From: Virgisporangium aliadipatigenens
GTDB lineage: Bacteria; Actinomycetota; Actinomycetes; Mycobacteriales; Micromonosporaceae
Assembly (NCBI RefSeq): GCF_016863615.1
Contig: NZ_BOPF01000034.1
Span: 1 to 64,000, forward strand
Length of the DNA: 64,000 nt
Direction of reading: 5' to 3'
Below the pieces are notes generated by a model. That model searched no databases and had not been told where the DNA came from. It was given only the letters and a program-made list of their open reading frames with translations. How positions within the stretch are numbered: position 1 is the stretch's first letter; every line of letters begins with the position of its first letter. This document shows positions 6,858 to 15,382 of the stretch, in pieces. Position numbers and translations under genes: made by a program.

Positions 6858-8396
6858 ATGTTGACCAGGGACGACTACCTGTACTTCGCCGACCGGGCGC
6901 TGGACGGCATGACCGGGATCGTCGCCGCGCTGGGCGACGAACGGGCCAATCGGAAGCCCGGCGCCAACTCGCCGTACGCCCTGCTCACCCACTGCCTCGG
7001 CGTGGTCGAGGCGTGGGCCGGCGGCCTGGTCGCCGGGCGGCCGGTCGACCGGGACCGGGCCGCCGAGTTCACCGCCACCGGCCCGATTGAGCCGCTGCTC
7101 GAACGCGCCCGCAAGGTCCGCGCCGCCTTCCACGCGGACGTGCACGCGGCCCGTCCGGAGGCGCCGCTGAACCGTCGGCCGCCGGCCGACTTCGACGGGC
7201 CGGACCGCGAGCTCAGCCAGGGCGCCGCGCTGCTGCACGTCTACGAGGAACTGGCCCAGCACCACGGCCAGATGGAGATACTGCGGGACCAGATCCTGGC
7301 GAGCGAGACCGGCCCGCCGCAGCGGCTACGCGCCGGCATCGGGGCGAAGTGGCGCGACGTCGAGCCGGATGTGCTGCCGTCCTGGGTCGCCGACATGGAC
7401 CTCGGTGTCGCCCCGCCGATCCTGGATCGGATACACCGCATCCTCGCCAGGCAGGACCTGGGCTACCCGTTCCGGCCGGACGATCCGGTTGTCGCCGCCT
7501 TCGAGGGCCGGATGCGTGACCGGTACGGCTGGGCGCCGCGCGCCGGGCGCACCAAGGTCTTGAGTGACCTGCTCCAGATCCTGCAGATCGTCATCGAACT
7601 GACCACCCGGCCAGGTGACGGCGTCGCACTGCACGTGCCGGCCTATCCACCGTTCCTCGCGTCGATCCGCCGCGCCGGCCGGGTGGTCGTGCCGATCCAG
7701 GTGCCCGCCGACGTCGGCCGAGCGAAGCTCCTGGTCCTGGTGAACCCGCAGAACCCGACCGGCCGGGTGCTCACCGCGGAGGAGTTGAGCGAGTTCGCGA
7801 TGGCGGCGGAGGAGCACGACCTGGTGGTGCTGGCCGACGAGATCCATGCCGACCTGACCTACGCGCCGCACCGGCACATACCGTTCGCGTCGCTGCCCGG
7901 GATGGCGACCCGGACCGTGACCGCGACCTCGGCCACCAAGACGTTCAACATCGCCGGCCTGCGCTGCGCGATCGCCCACATCGGCCCGGACGCGCTCGTG
8001 CAGCGCCTGGACGCCCTGCCGATCGACTACTTCGGCACCCCGGACATCCTCGGCCGGGCGGCGACCGTGGCGGCGTGGACCGAGGCGGGGCAGTGGCACC
8101 GCGACCTGATGGTGCGGCTGCGCGCCAACCGGGATCGGGTCGCCGCCTGGGCCGCCGAGCGCGGGCTCGCCCATCGGATTCCGGAGGCTACCTACCTGAG
8201 CTGGATCGACTTCGCCGGCACCCGGATCGCCGACGATCCCGCCGGGCACATCCTGCGCGACGGCCGGGTGCGGCTGAGCCCTGGCACCGAGTTCGGCGGC
8301 GACTGCGGCACCTTCGCCCGGATCAACTTCGCCACCACGCCGGAGACGCTGGAAGAGATCCTTGCCGGCGTCGAGCGGGCCCTCGAGCGTCGGTAG
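6858..8396 (+). CDS. fusion of DinB/mycothiol-transferase-like domain and MalY/PatB-type PLP aminotransferase
   Basis: 512-aa two-domain protein. Residues 1-150 match DinB/DUF664 four-helix proteins, with likely metal ligands H45, H127 and H135/H136 (LLTHCLGVVEAW, LLHVYEELAQHHGQME). Residues about 158-510 match fold-type I aminotransferases of the MalY/PatB (C-S lyase) group: SWVADMDLGVAPP, NPQNPTGRV, DEIHADLTY, and the PLP lysine K361 in SATKTFNIAGL. MalY-type enzymes cleave cystathionine-like C-S bonds, and DinB-type enzymes often transfer low-molecular-weight thiols, so a linked thiol-conjugate reaction is plausible. The segment between VVPIQVP and LLVLVNPQNP is about 20 residues shorter than usual. 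GGAGG lies 6 nt before ATG 6858. It is divergent from the CGNR gene. Confidence 0.85.
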   Translation: MLTRDDYLYFADRALDGMTGIVAALGDERANRKPGANSPYALLTHCLGVVEAWAGGLVAGRPVDRDRAAEFTATGPIEPLLERARKVRAAFHADVHAARPEAPLNRRPPADFDGPDRELSQGAALLHVYEELAQHHGQMEILRDQILASETGPPQRLRAGIGAKWRDVEPDVLPSWVADMDLGVAPPILDRIHRILARQDLGYPFRPDDPVVAAFEGRMRDRYGWAPRAGRTKVLSDLLQILQIVIELTTRPGDGVALHVPAYPPFLASIRRAGRVVVPIQVPADVGRAKLLVLVNPQNPTGRVLTAEELSEFAMAAEEHDLVVLADEIHADLTYAPHRHIPFASLPGMATRTVTATSATKTFNIAGLRCAIAHIGPDALVQRLDALPIDYFGTPDILGRAATVAAWTEAGQWHRDLMVRLRANRDRVAAWAAERGLAHRIPEATYLSWIDFAGTRIADDPAGHILRDGRVRLSPGTEFGGDCGTFARINFATTPETLEEILAGVERALERR

Positions 8397-8401
8397 TCCG
8401 C

Positions 8402-9373
8402 TCAGTGGCCGAGGGCTGCCATGTTGGCCTCGTCGTAGCGGTCGCCGGCGGCCGGTGTCAGGTTGTCCAGTCGGGCGATCTGGCCGTCGGTGAGGCTGAT
8501 GCGGTCGGCGGCGGCGTTCTCCTCCAGCCGGTCGATGCGCGTGGTGCCGGGGATGGGGACGAAGTCGTCGCCCTGGGCGAGCAGCCAGGCGAGGGCGACC
8601 TGTGCGGGCGTGGCCCCGGCCTCGGCGGCGACGGCGCGGACCTCGTCGACGATGCGCATGTTGCGTTCGAGGTTGCCGCCGGCGAAGCGCGGGTTGGTGC
8701 GGCGCCAGTCATCGGCGTCGAGGTCGTCCAGCGTGCGGATGCCGCCGGTGAGGAACCCGCGGCCCAGCGGGGAGTACGGGACGAGGCCCACGCCCAGCTC
8801 GCGCAGGACCGGCAGCACCTCGGCCTCGGGGTCGCGGACCCACAGCGAGTACTCGGACTGCACCGCGGCGATCGGATGAACGGCGTGCGCCCGCCGGATC
8901 GTCGCCGGTCCCGCCTCCGACAGCCCGATGTGACGGATCTTGCCCTCGGTCACCAGCTCCGCCAGCGCCCCGACGGTCTCCTCGATCGGCGTGTCCGGGT
9001 CGCCCCGATGCTGGTAATAGAGGTCCAGGTGGTCGGTGCCGAGGCGGCGCAGCGATCCCTCCACGGCGAGCCGGACGTTGGCCGGGGTGCTGTCGTTGCC
9101 GTGGCGGCCGGTGTGTGAGATGTGACCGAACTTGGTCGAGAGCACGACCTCGTCCCGGCGTCCTTTGATGGCGCGGCCCACCAGCTCCTCGTTGACGTAG
9201 GGGCCGTACGCCTCGGCGGTGTCGATGTGCGTGACGCCGACGTCCAGGGCCCGCCGGATGGTGCGGATCGACTGGTCGTCGCGCTGGCCGGCGCCGGTGT
9301 AGAAGGCCGACATGCCCATGGCGCCCAGGCCGATGCGGGACGTCTTCAGCCCGCCGAGGGAGGTGCTTCTCAT
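8402..9373 (-). CDS. aldo/keto reductase
   Basis: 323-aa cytosolic NADPH-dependent oxidoreductase of the AKR superfamily (YajO/AKR13-like). The catalytic tetrad is visible as D51, Y56, K81 and H122 ([24 protein letters not shown]). The C-terminal cofactor-binding signature [16 protein letters not shown] follows. It reduces aldehydes or ketones, but the physiological substrate cannot be read from sequence. It converges closely with the DinB-MalY gene and is divergent from the TetR gene at 9499, which probably represses it. Confidence 0.92.
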   Translation of the reverse strand: MRSTSLGGLKTSRIGLGAMGMSAFYTGAGQRDDQSIRTIRRALDVGVTHIDTAEAYGPYVNEELVGRAIKGRRDEVVLSTKFGHISHTGRHGNDSTPANVRLAVEGSLRRLGTDHLDLYYQHRGDPDTPIEETVGALAELVTEGKIRHIGLSEAGPATIRRAHAVHPIAAVQSEYSLWVRDPEAEVLPVLRELGVGLVPYSPLGRGFLTGGIRTLDDLDADDWRRTNPRFAGGNLERNMRIVDEVRAVAAEAGATPAQVALAWLLAQGDDFVPIPGTTRIDRLEENAAADRISLTDGQIARLDNLTPAAGDRYDEANMAALGH

Positions 9374-9498
9374 CGTGGTGATCCTCTTCCAGTGGTAGAC
9401 GCGACCGCTTTAAGTTCCGGTCGGTACAGAACGCTAGCACATCTGGACCGATTGGAAGTAAAGTCGTCTGTGCGGAATGAACCGAGGAGGATGCCGTC

Positions 9499-10104
9499 AT
9501 GAGTGGATCCCAGAACACGGTGCTCGGCCGCCCCCGGGAGTTCGACGTCGACGAGGCGCTGGAGCGCGCCATGCAGGTGTTCTGGGCGCGGGGGTACGAC
9601 GGCACCAGCCTCACGGACCTGACCGGTGCGATGGGGATCACCAAGTCGAGCATGTACGCCGCCTTCGGCAACAAGGAGCAGCTCTTCCGCAAGGCCGTGC
9701 AGCGCTACGCCGAGGGGCCGGCCTCCTACGCGACGCGTGCGCTGCGGGAGCCCACCGCGCGCGCGGTGGCCGAGGCGTTCCTGCGGGGAGCCGTCCGGAC
9801 CACGACGTTGCCCGGCTGCCCCGCGGGATGCCTGTCAGTCCAGGGCGCGCTGGCGCTGAGTGAGCAGAGCAAGCCGGCGCACGATGTGCTGGTCGGCTGG
9901 CGCATCGATGCGGGCGACCAGCTCGAGGCGCGGTTCCGGCGTGCCGTCGAGGAGGGCGACCTGCCGCGTGACGCCGACCCGGGACGCCTCGCCCGATACG
10001 TCATGACGACGGGATTCGGCATCGCCGTTCAGGCCGCGAACGGCCTCGGACCCGACACGCTCGACGAGATCGTCGACACGGCATTGCTCGCCTGGCCGAC
10101 GTGA
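9499..10104 (+). CDS. TetR/AcrR family repressor
   Basis: 201-aa regulator. The N-terminal helix-turn-helix at about residues 15-60 includes GYDGTSLTDLTGAMGITKSS and AAFGNKEQLFRKAV. The C-terminal ligand domain is less conserved. An AGGAGG Shine-Dalgarno lies 9 nt before ATG 9499, and a TAAAGT candidate -10 lies at 9459-9464. It is divergent from the aldo/keto reductase, the classic arrangement for local control of a detoxification enzyme. The 125-bp gap contains an imperfect GTTC..GAAC repeat near 9414-9432, the possible operator. Confidence 0.9.
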   Translation: MSGSQNTVLGRPREFDVDEALERAMQVFWARGYDGTSLTDLTGAMGITKSSMYAAFGNKEQLFRKAVQRYAEGPASYATRALREPTARAVAEAFLRGAVRTTTLPGCPAGCLSVQGALALSEQSKPAHDVLVGWRIDAGDQLEARFRRAVEEGDLPRDADPGRLARYVMTTGFGIAVQAANGLGPDTLDEIVDTALLAWPT

Positions 10105-10194
10105 CCGCCCCGCGACTCGCTTGACGGCCGCGCTCGGGAGCGTTCATCGAGCGGCGGCGCACGGCACAGGCACGTGAAAGGCGAAAGGCACGTG

Positions 10195-11337
10195 ATGGGA
10201 GAACCCGGGAGTTCGACCGAGCGATCGCGTGGGGGACGGCCGCTCGGCGTGGGGATCGTGGGGCTGAGCGCGTCGGGCGGATGGGCGGCCGGGGCGCACC
10301 TGCCCGCGTTGGCGGCGGTCGACGGCATGGCGCTCACCGCCCTGGCGACGAGTTCCCGCGCGTCGGCCGCCGCTGCCGGCGCCGCGTTCGGGGTGCCCGG
10401 CTACGCCTCGGTCGAACAGCTGGCGGCGGACGAGAACGTCGACCTTGTGGTCGTCGCGGTCAAGGTGCCCCGGCACCGCGAGCTGGTGTTGCCCGCGCTG
10501 CGGGCGGGAGTGCCGGTGCTCAGCGAATGGCCCTTCGCCGTCGACCTGGCCGAGGCCGTGGAGATGGCAAGCGCCGCCCGCGACACGCGCAACTTCATCG
10601 GGCTTCATGGGCGTTCCTCGCCCACCATCCGCTGGCTGGCCCGCCTCGTCGCCGACGGGTATGTCGGCGACGTGCTGTCCGCGACGGTGGTGGCGTCATC
10701 GACCGAGTGGGGCAACGCGGTCTCCGAGCGGATGCGATACACCCTCGATCGCACGCTCGGCGCCACCATGCTCACCATCGCTTTCGGAAACGCCATCGAC
10801 GTGGTGTCGATGATCGTCGGTGAACTGCAGGACGTGGTCGCCTCGACCGCGACCCGGCACCCGATGGTCCCGCTCGGTCGCACCGGACGGACGGTCCCGA
10901 TGACCGCGGAGGACCAGATCGCCGTCTCCGGCGCGCTGCCCGACGGAGCGATCCTCTCCGTCCATCACCGTGGAGCCACGGTGTCCGGACCCGGGTTCTC
11001 CCTCCTCATCGACGGATCCGAGGGAACTGTCGAAGTCACGTCCGCGAACGGGTATCCGCACCTCGGGCCCGTGACGGTGCGCGGCGCACGGGGTCGCGCC
11101 CCACTGTCCCGGCTGACCCTGCCCGATGGGCACGACGACTACCCGCACCTGACGGGAACACCGATTCACAATCTGGCGCACACGTATGCGGCGATCCGGA
11201 ACGATCTCATCGACGCCACCGCGACGGCCCCTGACTTCGCCCACGCCGTCAAGCGCCATCGGCTCCTGGACGCGATAGTCCGATCGGCCGCCGAGGGACG
11301 ACGCGTGCCGCTCCCGGAAGACGGGCCGTTCGGCTAG
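10195..11337 (+). CDS. Gal80-like Gfo/Idh/MocA family protein
   Basis: 380-aa protein with an N-terminal NAD(P)-binding Rossmann fold (VGIVGLSASGGWAAGAHLPA) and a C-terminal dehydrogenase-like domain. The usual catalytic EKP motif is replaced by E111-W112-P113 (SEWPFA), so the proton-relay lysine is missing. The stretch from there on (IGLHGRSSPTIRWL, DGYVGDVLSATV, TIAFGNAIDVV) resembles the fungal galactose repressor Gal80, which has the same loss. A sensing role or altered chemistry is therefore likely. ATG 10195 is preferred over GTG 10174 because AAAGG lies 7 nt before it. It follows the TetR gene by 90 bp on the same strand. Confidence 0.8.
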   Translation: MGEPGSSTERSRGGRPLGVGIVGLSASGGWAAGAHLPALAAVDGMALTALATSSRASAAAAGAAFGVPGYASVEQLAADENVDLVVVAVKVPRHRELVLPALRAGVPVLSEWPFAVDLAEAVEMASAARDTRNFIGLHGRSSPTIRWLARLVADGYVGDVLSATVVASSTEWGNAVSERMRYTLDRTLGATMLTIAFGNAIDVVSMIVGELQDVVASTATRHPMVPLGRTGRTVPMTAEDQIAVSGALPDGAILSVHHRGATVSGPGFSLLIDGSEGTVEVTSANGYPHLGPVTVRGARGRAPLSRLTLPDGHDDYPHLTGTPIHNLAHTYAAIRNDLIDATATAPDFAHAVKRHRLLDAIVRSAAEGRRVPLPEDGPFG

Positions 11338-11452
11338 CAGTAGATCTCGGCCAGTCAAGGAAAGTCGTCGTCGGATGCCCTCACCCTTCCCAGAACTCGT
11401 CCCGGTCCATGATTGCCATACGCGCATCCTGCCAAGCGATCGGAAGCGAGTG

Positions 11453-11992
11453 ATGATGAGGCGGCCGACGCTGTTCCTGACGGTGGGGCTCCCGTGCAGC
11501 GGGAAGACCACCGCCGCGCGGCGCATCGAGATCGAGCACGACGCCCTGCGCCTCACGAAGGACGAATGGGTGAAGGCCCTCTACGGGAACGAGAATCCGT
11601 CGCCGGCCGGGGACGTCATCGAGGGGCGGCTCATCCGGCTCGGGCTGCGGGTGCTCGCCCTTGGCACCAACGTGGTGATCGACTACGGGCTCTGGAGCCG
11701 GGACGAGCGTTCCGCGCTGCGCCGGGCGGCGGCGGACGTGGGCGCGCGGGCGGAACTGCGCTACTTCGCGGTCACTCCGGCCGAGCAGCGCAGGCGCGCC
11801 GATCTGCGTCAGGCCGAAGCGCCGCACACGACCTGGCCCATGTCCGACGCGGAACTCGCCGAATGGGCGCGCCGGATCGAGATTCCCACGCCGGGCGAAC
11901 TGGACGGCAGCGAACCCGTCGACGACCCGCCCGCCGGCTTCGCGACCTGGGACGCGTGGCGCGAGCACCGCTGGCCGCCGTCGGTTCTCTGA
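11453..11992 (+). CDS. AAA/P-loop kinase-like ATP-binding protein
   Basis: 179-aa soluble protein. The Walker A motif GLPCSGKT lies at residues 12-19, followed by LTKDEWVKALYG and VVIDYGLWSRDERS, as in the zeta-toxin/polynucleotide-kinase-like AAA_33 family. These phosphorylate small molecules or nucleic-acid ends, and the substrate here is unknown. The start is ATG 11453 with GGAAGCGAG just upstream; ATG 11456 is also possible, and the longer frame from 11375 lacks support. It stands alone, 115 bp after the Gal80-like gene. Confidence 0.85.
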   Translation: MMRRPTLFLTVGLPCSGKTTAARRIEIEHDALRLTKDEWVKALYGNENPSPAGDVIEGRLIRLGLRVLALGTNVVIDYGLWSRDERSALRRAAADVGARAELRYFAVTPAEQRRRADLRQAEAPHTTWPMSDAELAEWARRIEIPTPGELDGSEPVDDPPAGFATWDAWREHRWPPSVL

Positions 11993-12080
11993 GCGGGCCG
12001 GGGCACGGAGCGCCACCGATTGACTTGTCGCAAGTATTGACGCACTCTATTGATACAAGACTTGAGACATGGGAGGCGTC

Positions 12081-12896
12081 ATGGCCAACGGAACGGTGCC
12101 TGATGTTGCCCCGCCGGTTCGGCCGGCGGATCTCGAGCGGGCCGGCGCGTGGCTGGCCGGGCACGGACTCGCCGAGGCGCGGCCCACGCCGCTGCTGGCG
12201 ATGCGCCTGACCGCCCGGCGACAGCGGCGCCTGGCCGCGGCTGTGCTGCTGGCGGCGTTCCTCATCCTCGTGGCGCTCGCCTACACCGGGGCCCTCGGCG
12301 GCTCCGGGGCGTACCGGCGCTGGTCGCTGCTGGCGGTGGCGGCGCTGGTGGCGGGGCTGGTGCTGGCGCAGGCGCTGCTGGACCGGTGGGTGCGGCGGGT
12401 CGACCGGCGGGCCGGTGCGACGTTGCGGCGGCGGGCCGCCCACCCGGTCCGGCTCGGCTGGCGCACCGTGCTCGGCGTGCCGCACGCCGCGTTCGCGGTG
12501 ACGACGTTCGTGGGGGCGGCGGTGCTGGCGATCGGCGTGCTGACCGTGCGGGACCCCATGGCGCGCTACGCGGCACTGATCCTGCTCATCGGGCTGGGCG
12601 GGCTCGCGGCCGGCGTGGTCGTTCAGCTGCGGCACATCCTGACCCACGCCGTCGTCGCGGACGACGCGGACTCGCTCACCGCCGACGTCGTCATGCGGGT
12701 CGAGGACGCCCGGGACGTCGCCGTGCCGACCGTCGTGTGGTCGCTGCCCGTCGTGTCGGTCTTCAGTACCGCCTTCGGCTGGTGGAACGTCGCCTGGATC
12801 GGCTTCGTCGTCCTGAGCGTCGTCGCGTTGGCCCTGATCGACCGGCGAAGCCCGCGCTCCGGCGTGGTGGCGCGGCGCGCCACGGGTGCCCGGTGA
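12081..12896 (+). CDS. integral membrane protein, first gene of GntR/GPP34 operon
   Basis: 271-aa protein with a cytoplasmic N-terminus of about 50 residues and six hydrophobic helices (for example AAAVLLAAFLILVALAYTG, WSLLAVAALVAGLVLAQALL, AFAVTTFVGAAVLAIGVL). No transporter signature is recognised. GGGAGG lies 4 nt before ATG 12081, so this start is preferred over ATG 12069. Its stop codon overlaps the GTG start of the GntR gene (GTGA). Small membrane proteins paired with YtrA-type GntR repressors are often envelope-stress genes, and that role is inferred here. Confidence 0.75.
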   Translation: MANGTVPDVAPPVRPADLERAGAWLAGHGLAEARPTPLLAMRLTARRQRRLAAAVLLAAFLILVALAYTGALGGSGAYRRWSLLAVAALVAGLVLAQALLDRWVRRVDRRAGATLRRRAAHPVRLGWRTVLGVPHAAFAVTTFVGAAVLAIGVLTVRDPMARYAALILLIGLGGLAAGVVVQLRHILTHAVVADDADSLTADVVMRVEDARDVAVPTVVWSLPVVSVFSTAFGWWNVAWIGFVVLSVVALALIDRRSPRSGVVARRATGAR

Positions 12897-13297
12897 GCCA
12901 CATGATCGTCATCGACTCCACGTCGCCGGTGCCGCCGTTCGAACAGCTGCGCGCCCAACTCGCGCGGCAGATCCAGGAACAGACGCTGGCCGTGGGCGCC
13001 CGGCTGCCGACCATCCGCCGCCTCGCCGCGGACCTCGGACTGGCCGTCAACACCGTCGGCCGCGCCTACCGCGAACTGGAAGAGGCCGGCCTCATCGAGA
13101 CCCGCGGATCGGCCGGCTCGTTCGTGTCCGCGGCCGGCGAACAGGGACGCGAGCGGGCCGGCCGGGCGGCCGCCGAGTACGCGGCCGTCATCGCCAGCGT
13201 CGGCATCGACACCAAGGAGGCCCTCCGCATCGTCCACGCGGCGCTGACCAAGGGCCTCGCGGTTCCCCCGGCCGCGCCCGAGCCGAACGAGGCGTGA
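12893..13297 (+). CDS. GntR family regulator, YtrA-like
   Basis: 134-aa repressor with an N-terminal winged helix at about residues 14-80 (PPFEQLRAQLARQIQEQ, LPTIRRLAADLGLAVNTV, AYRELEEAGLIETRGSAGSF). Only a short C-terminal dimerisation helix follows, so it lacks a large ligand domain, as in the YtrA subfamily. The GTG start overlaps the preceding stop, with ATG 12902 as an alternative. It is flanked in the same operon by a membrane protein and a GPP34 protein. Its operator is expected near 12020-12065, where short CTTG/CAAG repeats occur. Confidence 0.88.
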   Translation: MSHMIVIDSTSPVPPFEQLRAQLARQIQEQTLAVGARLPTIRRLAADLGLAVNTVGRAYRELEEAGLIETRGSAGSFVSAAGEQGRERAGRAAAEYAAVIASVGIDTKEALRIVHAALTKGLAVPPAAPEPNEA

Positions 13298-13298
13298 G

Positions 13299-13916
13299 AT
13301 GGCCGTTCCGCAGAGCCTGCCGCAGCGCGTCTTCGTGCTGGCGTACAACCCCGCCAAGGGCCGGCTCGGCCTGGACACCCACCTCGGCGCCATGCTGCGG
13401 GCGGCGGCCCTCGCCGACCTCCATCGCGGCGGCCTCATCGCCGACGAACGCGGCCGCGTGGTCGTCGGCGCCCGGCGCCCCTGCCCGGATCCCGTGCTCG
13501 TCGCGGTGCTCGAAGAGATCGCCGGCTCGAAGCCACGCGCCTGGCAGTCCTGGGTCTACCACGGGCAGCGCGCCGCCCGCGCCGCGGTACGCCGGCAGCT
13601 CGGCGACGACGGCTGGGCGAGGCTCGAGCCGCGCCGGATCCTGGGACTGTTCCCCACGGTCCGGGTGACCCTCCGCGACCCGCGTGTCCGCAAGGAACTC
13701 CTCGGCCGGGTCGACGCCGCCCTGAAGAAGCCCATCGGCCGGGTCGATCCCGCCGACGCCGCGCTCGCGGCCATCGTCGCCGCCGGCGACCTCACGCTCG
13801 TCCTCGACCGCGGCACGAGGCGGGTTCACAAGCGGCGCATCCAGGAGCTGACCGCGCTCAGCGGACCGGCCGTCCCCGCGCTGCGCGCGGCGGTCGAGGC
13901 GGCGGCGGTCGGTTAG
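13299..13916 (+). CDS. GPP34 (GOLPH3/Vps74-like) family protein
   Basis: 205-aa cytosolic protein matching the GPP34 family: QRVFVLAYNPAKGRLG near the N-terminus, then ADLHRGGLIADERGRVVV, ALKKPIGRVDPADAALAAIV and a C-terminal helix. The eukaryotic members GOLPH3/Vps74 bind phosphatidylinositol-4-phosphate on Golgi membranes. Bacterial homologues are frequent in actinobacteria and uncharacterised. The start codon lies one base after the GntR stop codon, so it is translated as part of the membrane-protein/GntR operon. A membrane-lipid or envelope function is an inference from the family and the operon. Confidence 0.85.
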   Translation: MAVPQSLPQRVFVLAYNPAKGRLGLDTHLGAMLRAAALADLHRGGLIADERGRVVVGARRPCPDPVLVAVLEEIAGSKPRAWQSWVYHGQRAARAAVRRQLGDDGWARLEPRRILGLFPTVRVTLRDPRVRKELLGRVDAALKKPIGRVDPADAALAAIVAAGDLTLVLDRGTRRVHKRRIQELTALSGPAVPALRAAVEAAAVG

Positions 13917-13943
13917 CCGCCGCCCGGGGGCCGGAGACGGCGA

Positions 13944-13975
13944 CGGCCGCACGCCCGGTCGGGAGCGTGCGGCCG
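13944..13975. terminator. bidirectional hairpin terminator
   Basis: Perfect 11-bp arms CGGCCGCACGC and GCGTGCGGCCG with a 10-nt loop lie between the convergent GPP34 and GH16 genes. No T-run is present on the plus strand. Confidence 0.7.
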
Positions 13976-13994
13976 CCTTACCGCCTGGGAGCGG

Positions 13995-15260
13995 TCAGAA
14001 GCGGGACCACTTCTGGTTCGCACCGCCGTGACAGTCCCACAGGATCAACTTGCCGCCGTTGTTGGGGTTCCAGCCGCTGACGTCGACGCACCGGTTGGCG
14101 CTGATGTTCACCAGGTCGCCGGCGCCGGAGAGGGTGAAGCGCTGAGCCGGGTTGCCGTTGCAGGTGACGAGGTTGACCTCGGTGCCGTTCGCGGTGCCGG
14201 CCCAGGCCGGGTCCATGCACTTGCCCATCGCCCGCACGGTGCCGTCGGCCGCGAACGACCACGCCTGCGCCGCGGTGGTGTTGCAGTCCCAGATCTGCAG
14301 CTTCGCGCCGTCGGCCGGGTTGGCGCCGGGGATGTCGATGCAGCGGCCGCTGTGAGCGCCCCGCAGGCGGACGGTGCCCGGCTGCGGCTGGCCGCCACCG
14401 GCCTCGTAGCGGGAGACGCGCACGTAGTCGACCAGCATCTGCTGCGGGAACTGGGTCGAGGCGTCGGGGTTGCCCGGCCAGTACCCGCCGACGGCGACGT
14501 TCAGGATCATGAAGAACGGGTGATCGAAGACCCAGCGGTTGCCGCCCAGCCGACCGGGGTCCACCCGGTGGTACTCGGAACCGTCGACGTACCAGACGAT
14601 CGAGTTCGGCTCCCAGTCGACGCGGAACGTGTGGAAGTCGTCGGCCAGGGGGCGACCGATGTTGCGAGCCGCCGTGATGCCGCCGCCACCGGAGTAGCCC
14701 GGCCCGTGGATCGTGCCGTAGACGTTGTTCGGCTCCTTGCCGACGTTCTCCATGATGTCGATCTCGCCGGAGTTGGGCCAGCCCACGCTGCCGATGTTGT
14801 CGCCGAGCATCCAGAACGCCGGCCAGATGCCCTGCCCGCGCGGAATCTTGATGCGGGCCTCGAAGCGGCCGTACGCCTGAGTGAACGTCGCCGAGGTGAG
14901 CAGCCGGGCCGAGGTGTACTCGCACCGGCCGTAGTGGCACTGGTAGTTGTTCGGGTTCTCGCGGCGGGCCGTGATGACGAGGTTGCCGTTGCCGTCGTGC
15001 ACCGCGTTGCTGGTGCTGTTGGTGTAGTACTGGAGTTCGTTGTTGCCCCAGCCGCTGCCGCCGGTGTCGAAGCGCCACTTCGACTGGTCGACGGCGTTGC
15101 CGGCCGGCGCGTTGAACTCGTCCTGCCACACGATGCCGCCGATGGCCGCCTCGGCCCGGTCGTTCTCGCCGGGCAGGACGAACACGGCGGTGAGGCCGAC
15201 CGCGGTGACGGCGGCGAGGACGAACGCGAGAGTTCGCAAACGGGAACGGCGTCGAGCCAC
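13995..15260 (-). CDS. secreted GH16 beta-glucanase with C-terminal ricin-B lectin (CBM13) domain
   Basis: 421-aa exported endo-beta-glucanase, laminarinase-like. A signal or anchor helix is present (about residues 9-30, LAFVLAAVTAVGLTAVFVLP). The GH16 domain spans about residues 40-285 with the catalytic signature GEIDIMEN; E166 is the nucleophile, D168 assists and E171 is the acid/base. A short linker leads to a CBM13 trefoil (about 292-421; GRCIDIPGANPADG, LQIWDCN, LVTCNG, RCVDVSGWNP, LILWDCH). It would cleave beta-1,3 or mixed-linkage glucans. AAGGAG lies 5 nt before the GTG start. A promoter with a LacI-type operator lies upstream. Confidence 0.93.
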   Translation of the reverse strand: MARRRSRLRTLAFVLAAVTAVGLTAVFVLPGENDRAEAAIGGIVWQDEFNAPAGNAVDQSKWRFDTGGSGWGNNELQYYTNSTSNAVHDGNGNLVITARRENPNNYQCHYGRCEYTSARLLTSATFTQAYGRFEARIKIPRGQGIWPAFWMLGDNIGSVGWPNSGEIDIMENVGKEPNNVYGTIHGPGYSGGGGITAARNIGRPLADDFHTFRVDWEPNSIVWYVDGSEYHRVDPGRLGGNRWVFDHPFFMILNVAVGGYWPGNPDASTQFPQQMLVDYVRVSRYEAGGGQPQPGTVRLRGAHSGRCIDIPGANPADGAKLQIWDCNTTAAQAWSFAADGTVRAMGKCMDPAWAGTANGTEVNLVTCNGNPAQRFTLSGAGDLVNISANRCVDVSGWNPNNGGKLILWDCHGGANQKWSRF

Positions 15261-15287
15261 AGCAACTCCTTGAGCGGGGAAAGGGGA

Positions 15288-15336
15288 GAGAGCGCTCTCG
15301 GCCCGTAGTCTGCGAATCCGGCCGCGCCAAGGTCAA
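15288..15336 (-). promoter_or_regulatory. GH16 promoter and LacI-type operator
   Basis: On the minus strand a TTGACC -35 (15336-15331) is followed after 18 nt by CAGACT (15312-15307). Seven nt later comes the 12-bp perfect palindrome GAGAGCGCTCTC (15299-15288). The AGCGCT core matches LacI-family operators of the CebR/CelR kind (GGGAGCGCTCCC) that control glucan use in actinobacteria. The operator position over the predicted start site implies repression. Confidence 0.65.
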
Positions 15337-15382
15337 TGTCCGTTAAGGGGCCTTTAATGCCACAGTTGCGCGCGGCGGCCCC

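Noticed and set aside
9414-9432. TetR operator GTTC-N11-GAAC
   Set aside because: Only 4-bp arms match and the interior is not symmetrical, so it is mentioned in the gene entry but not called.
12020-12065. Exact GntR operator and promoter
   Set aside because: TTGACT, TTGACG and several CTTG/CAAG half-sites occur, but no -10 at proper distance or single convincing palindrome could be fixed.
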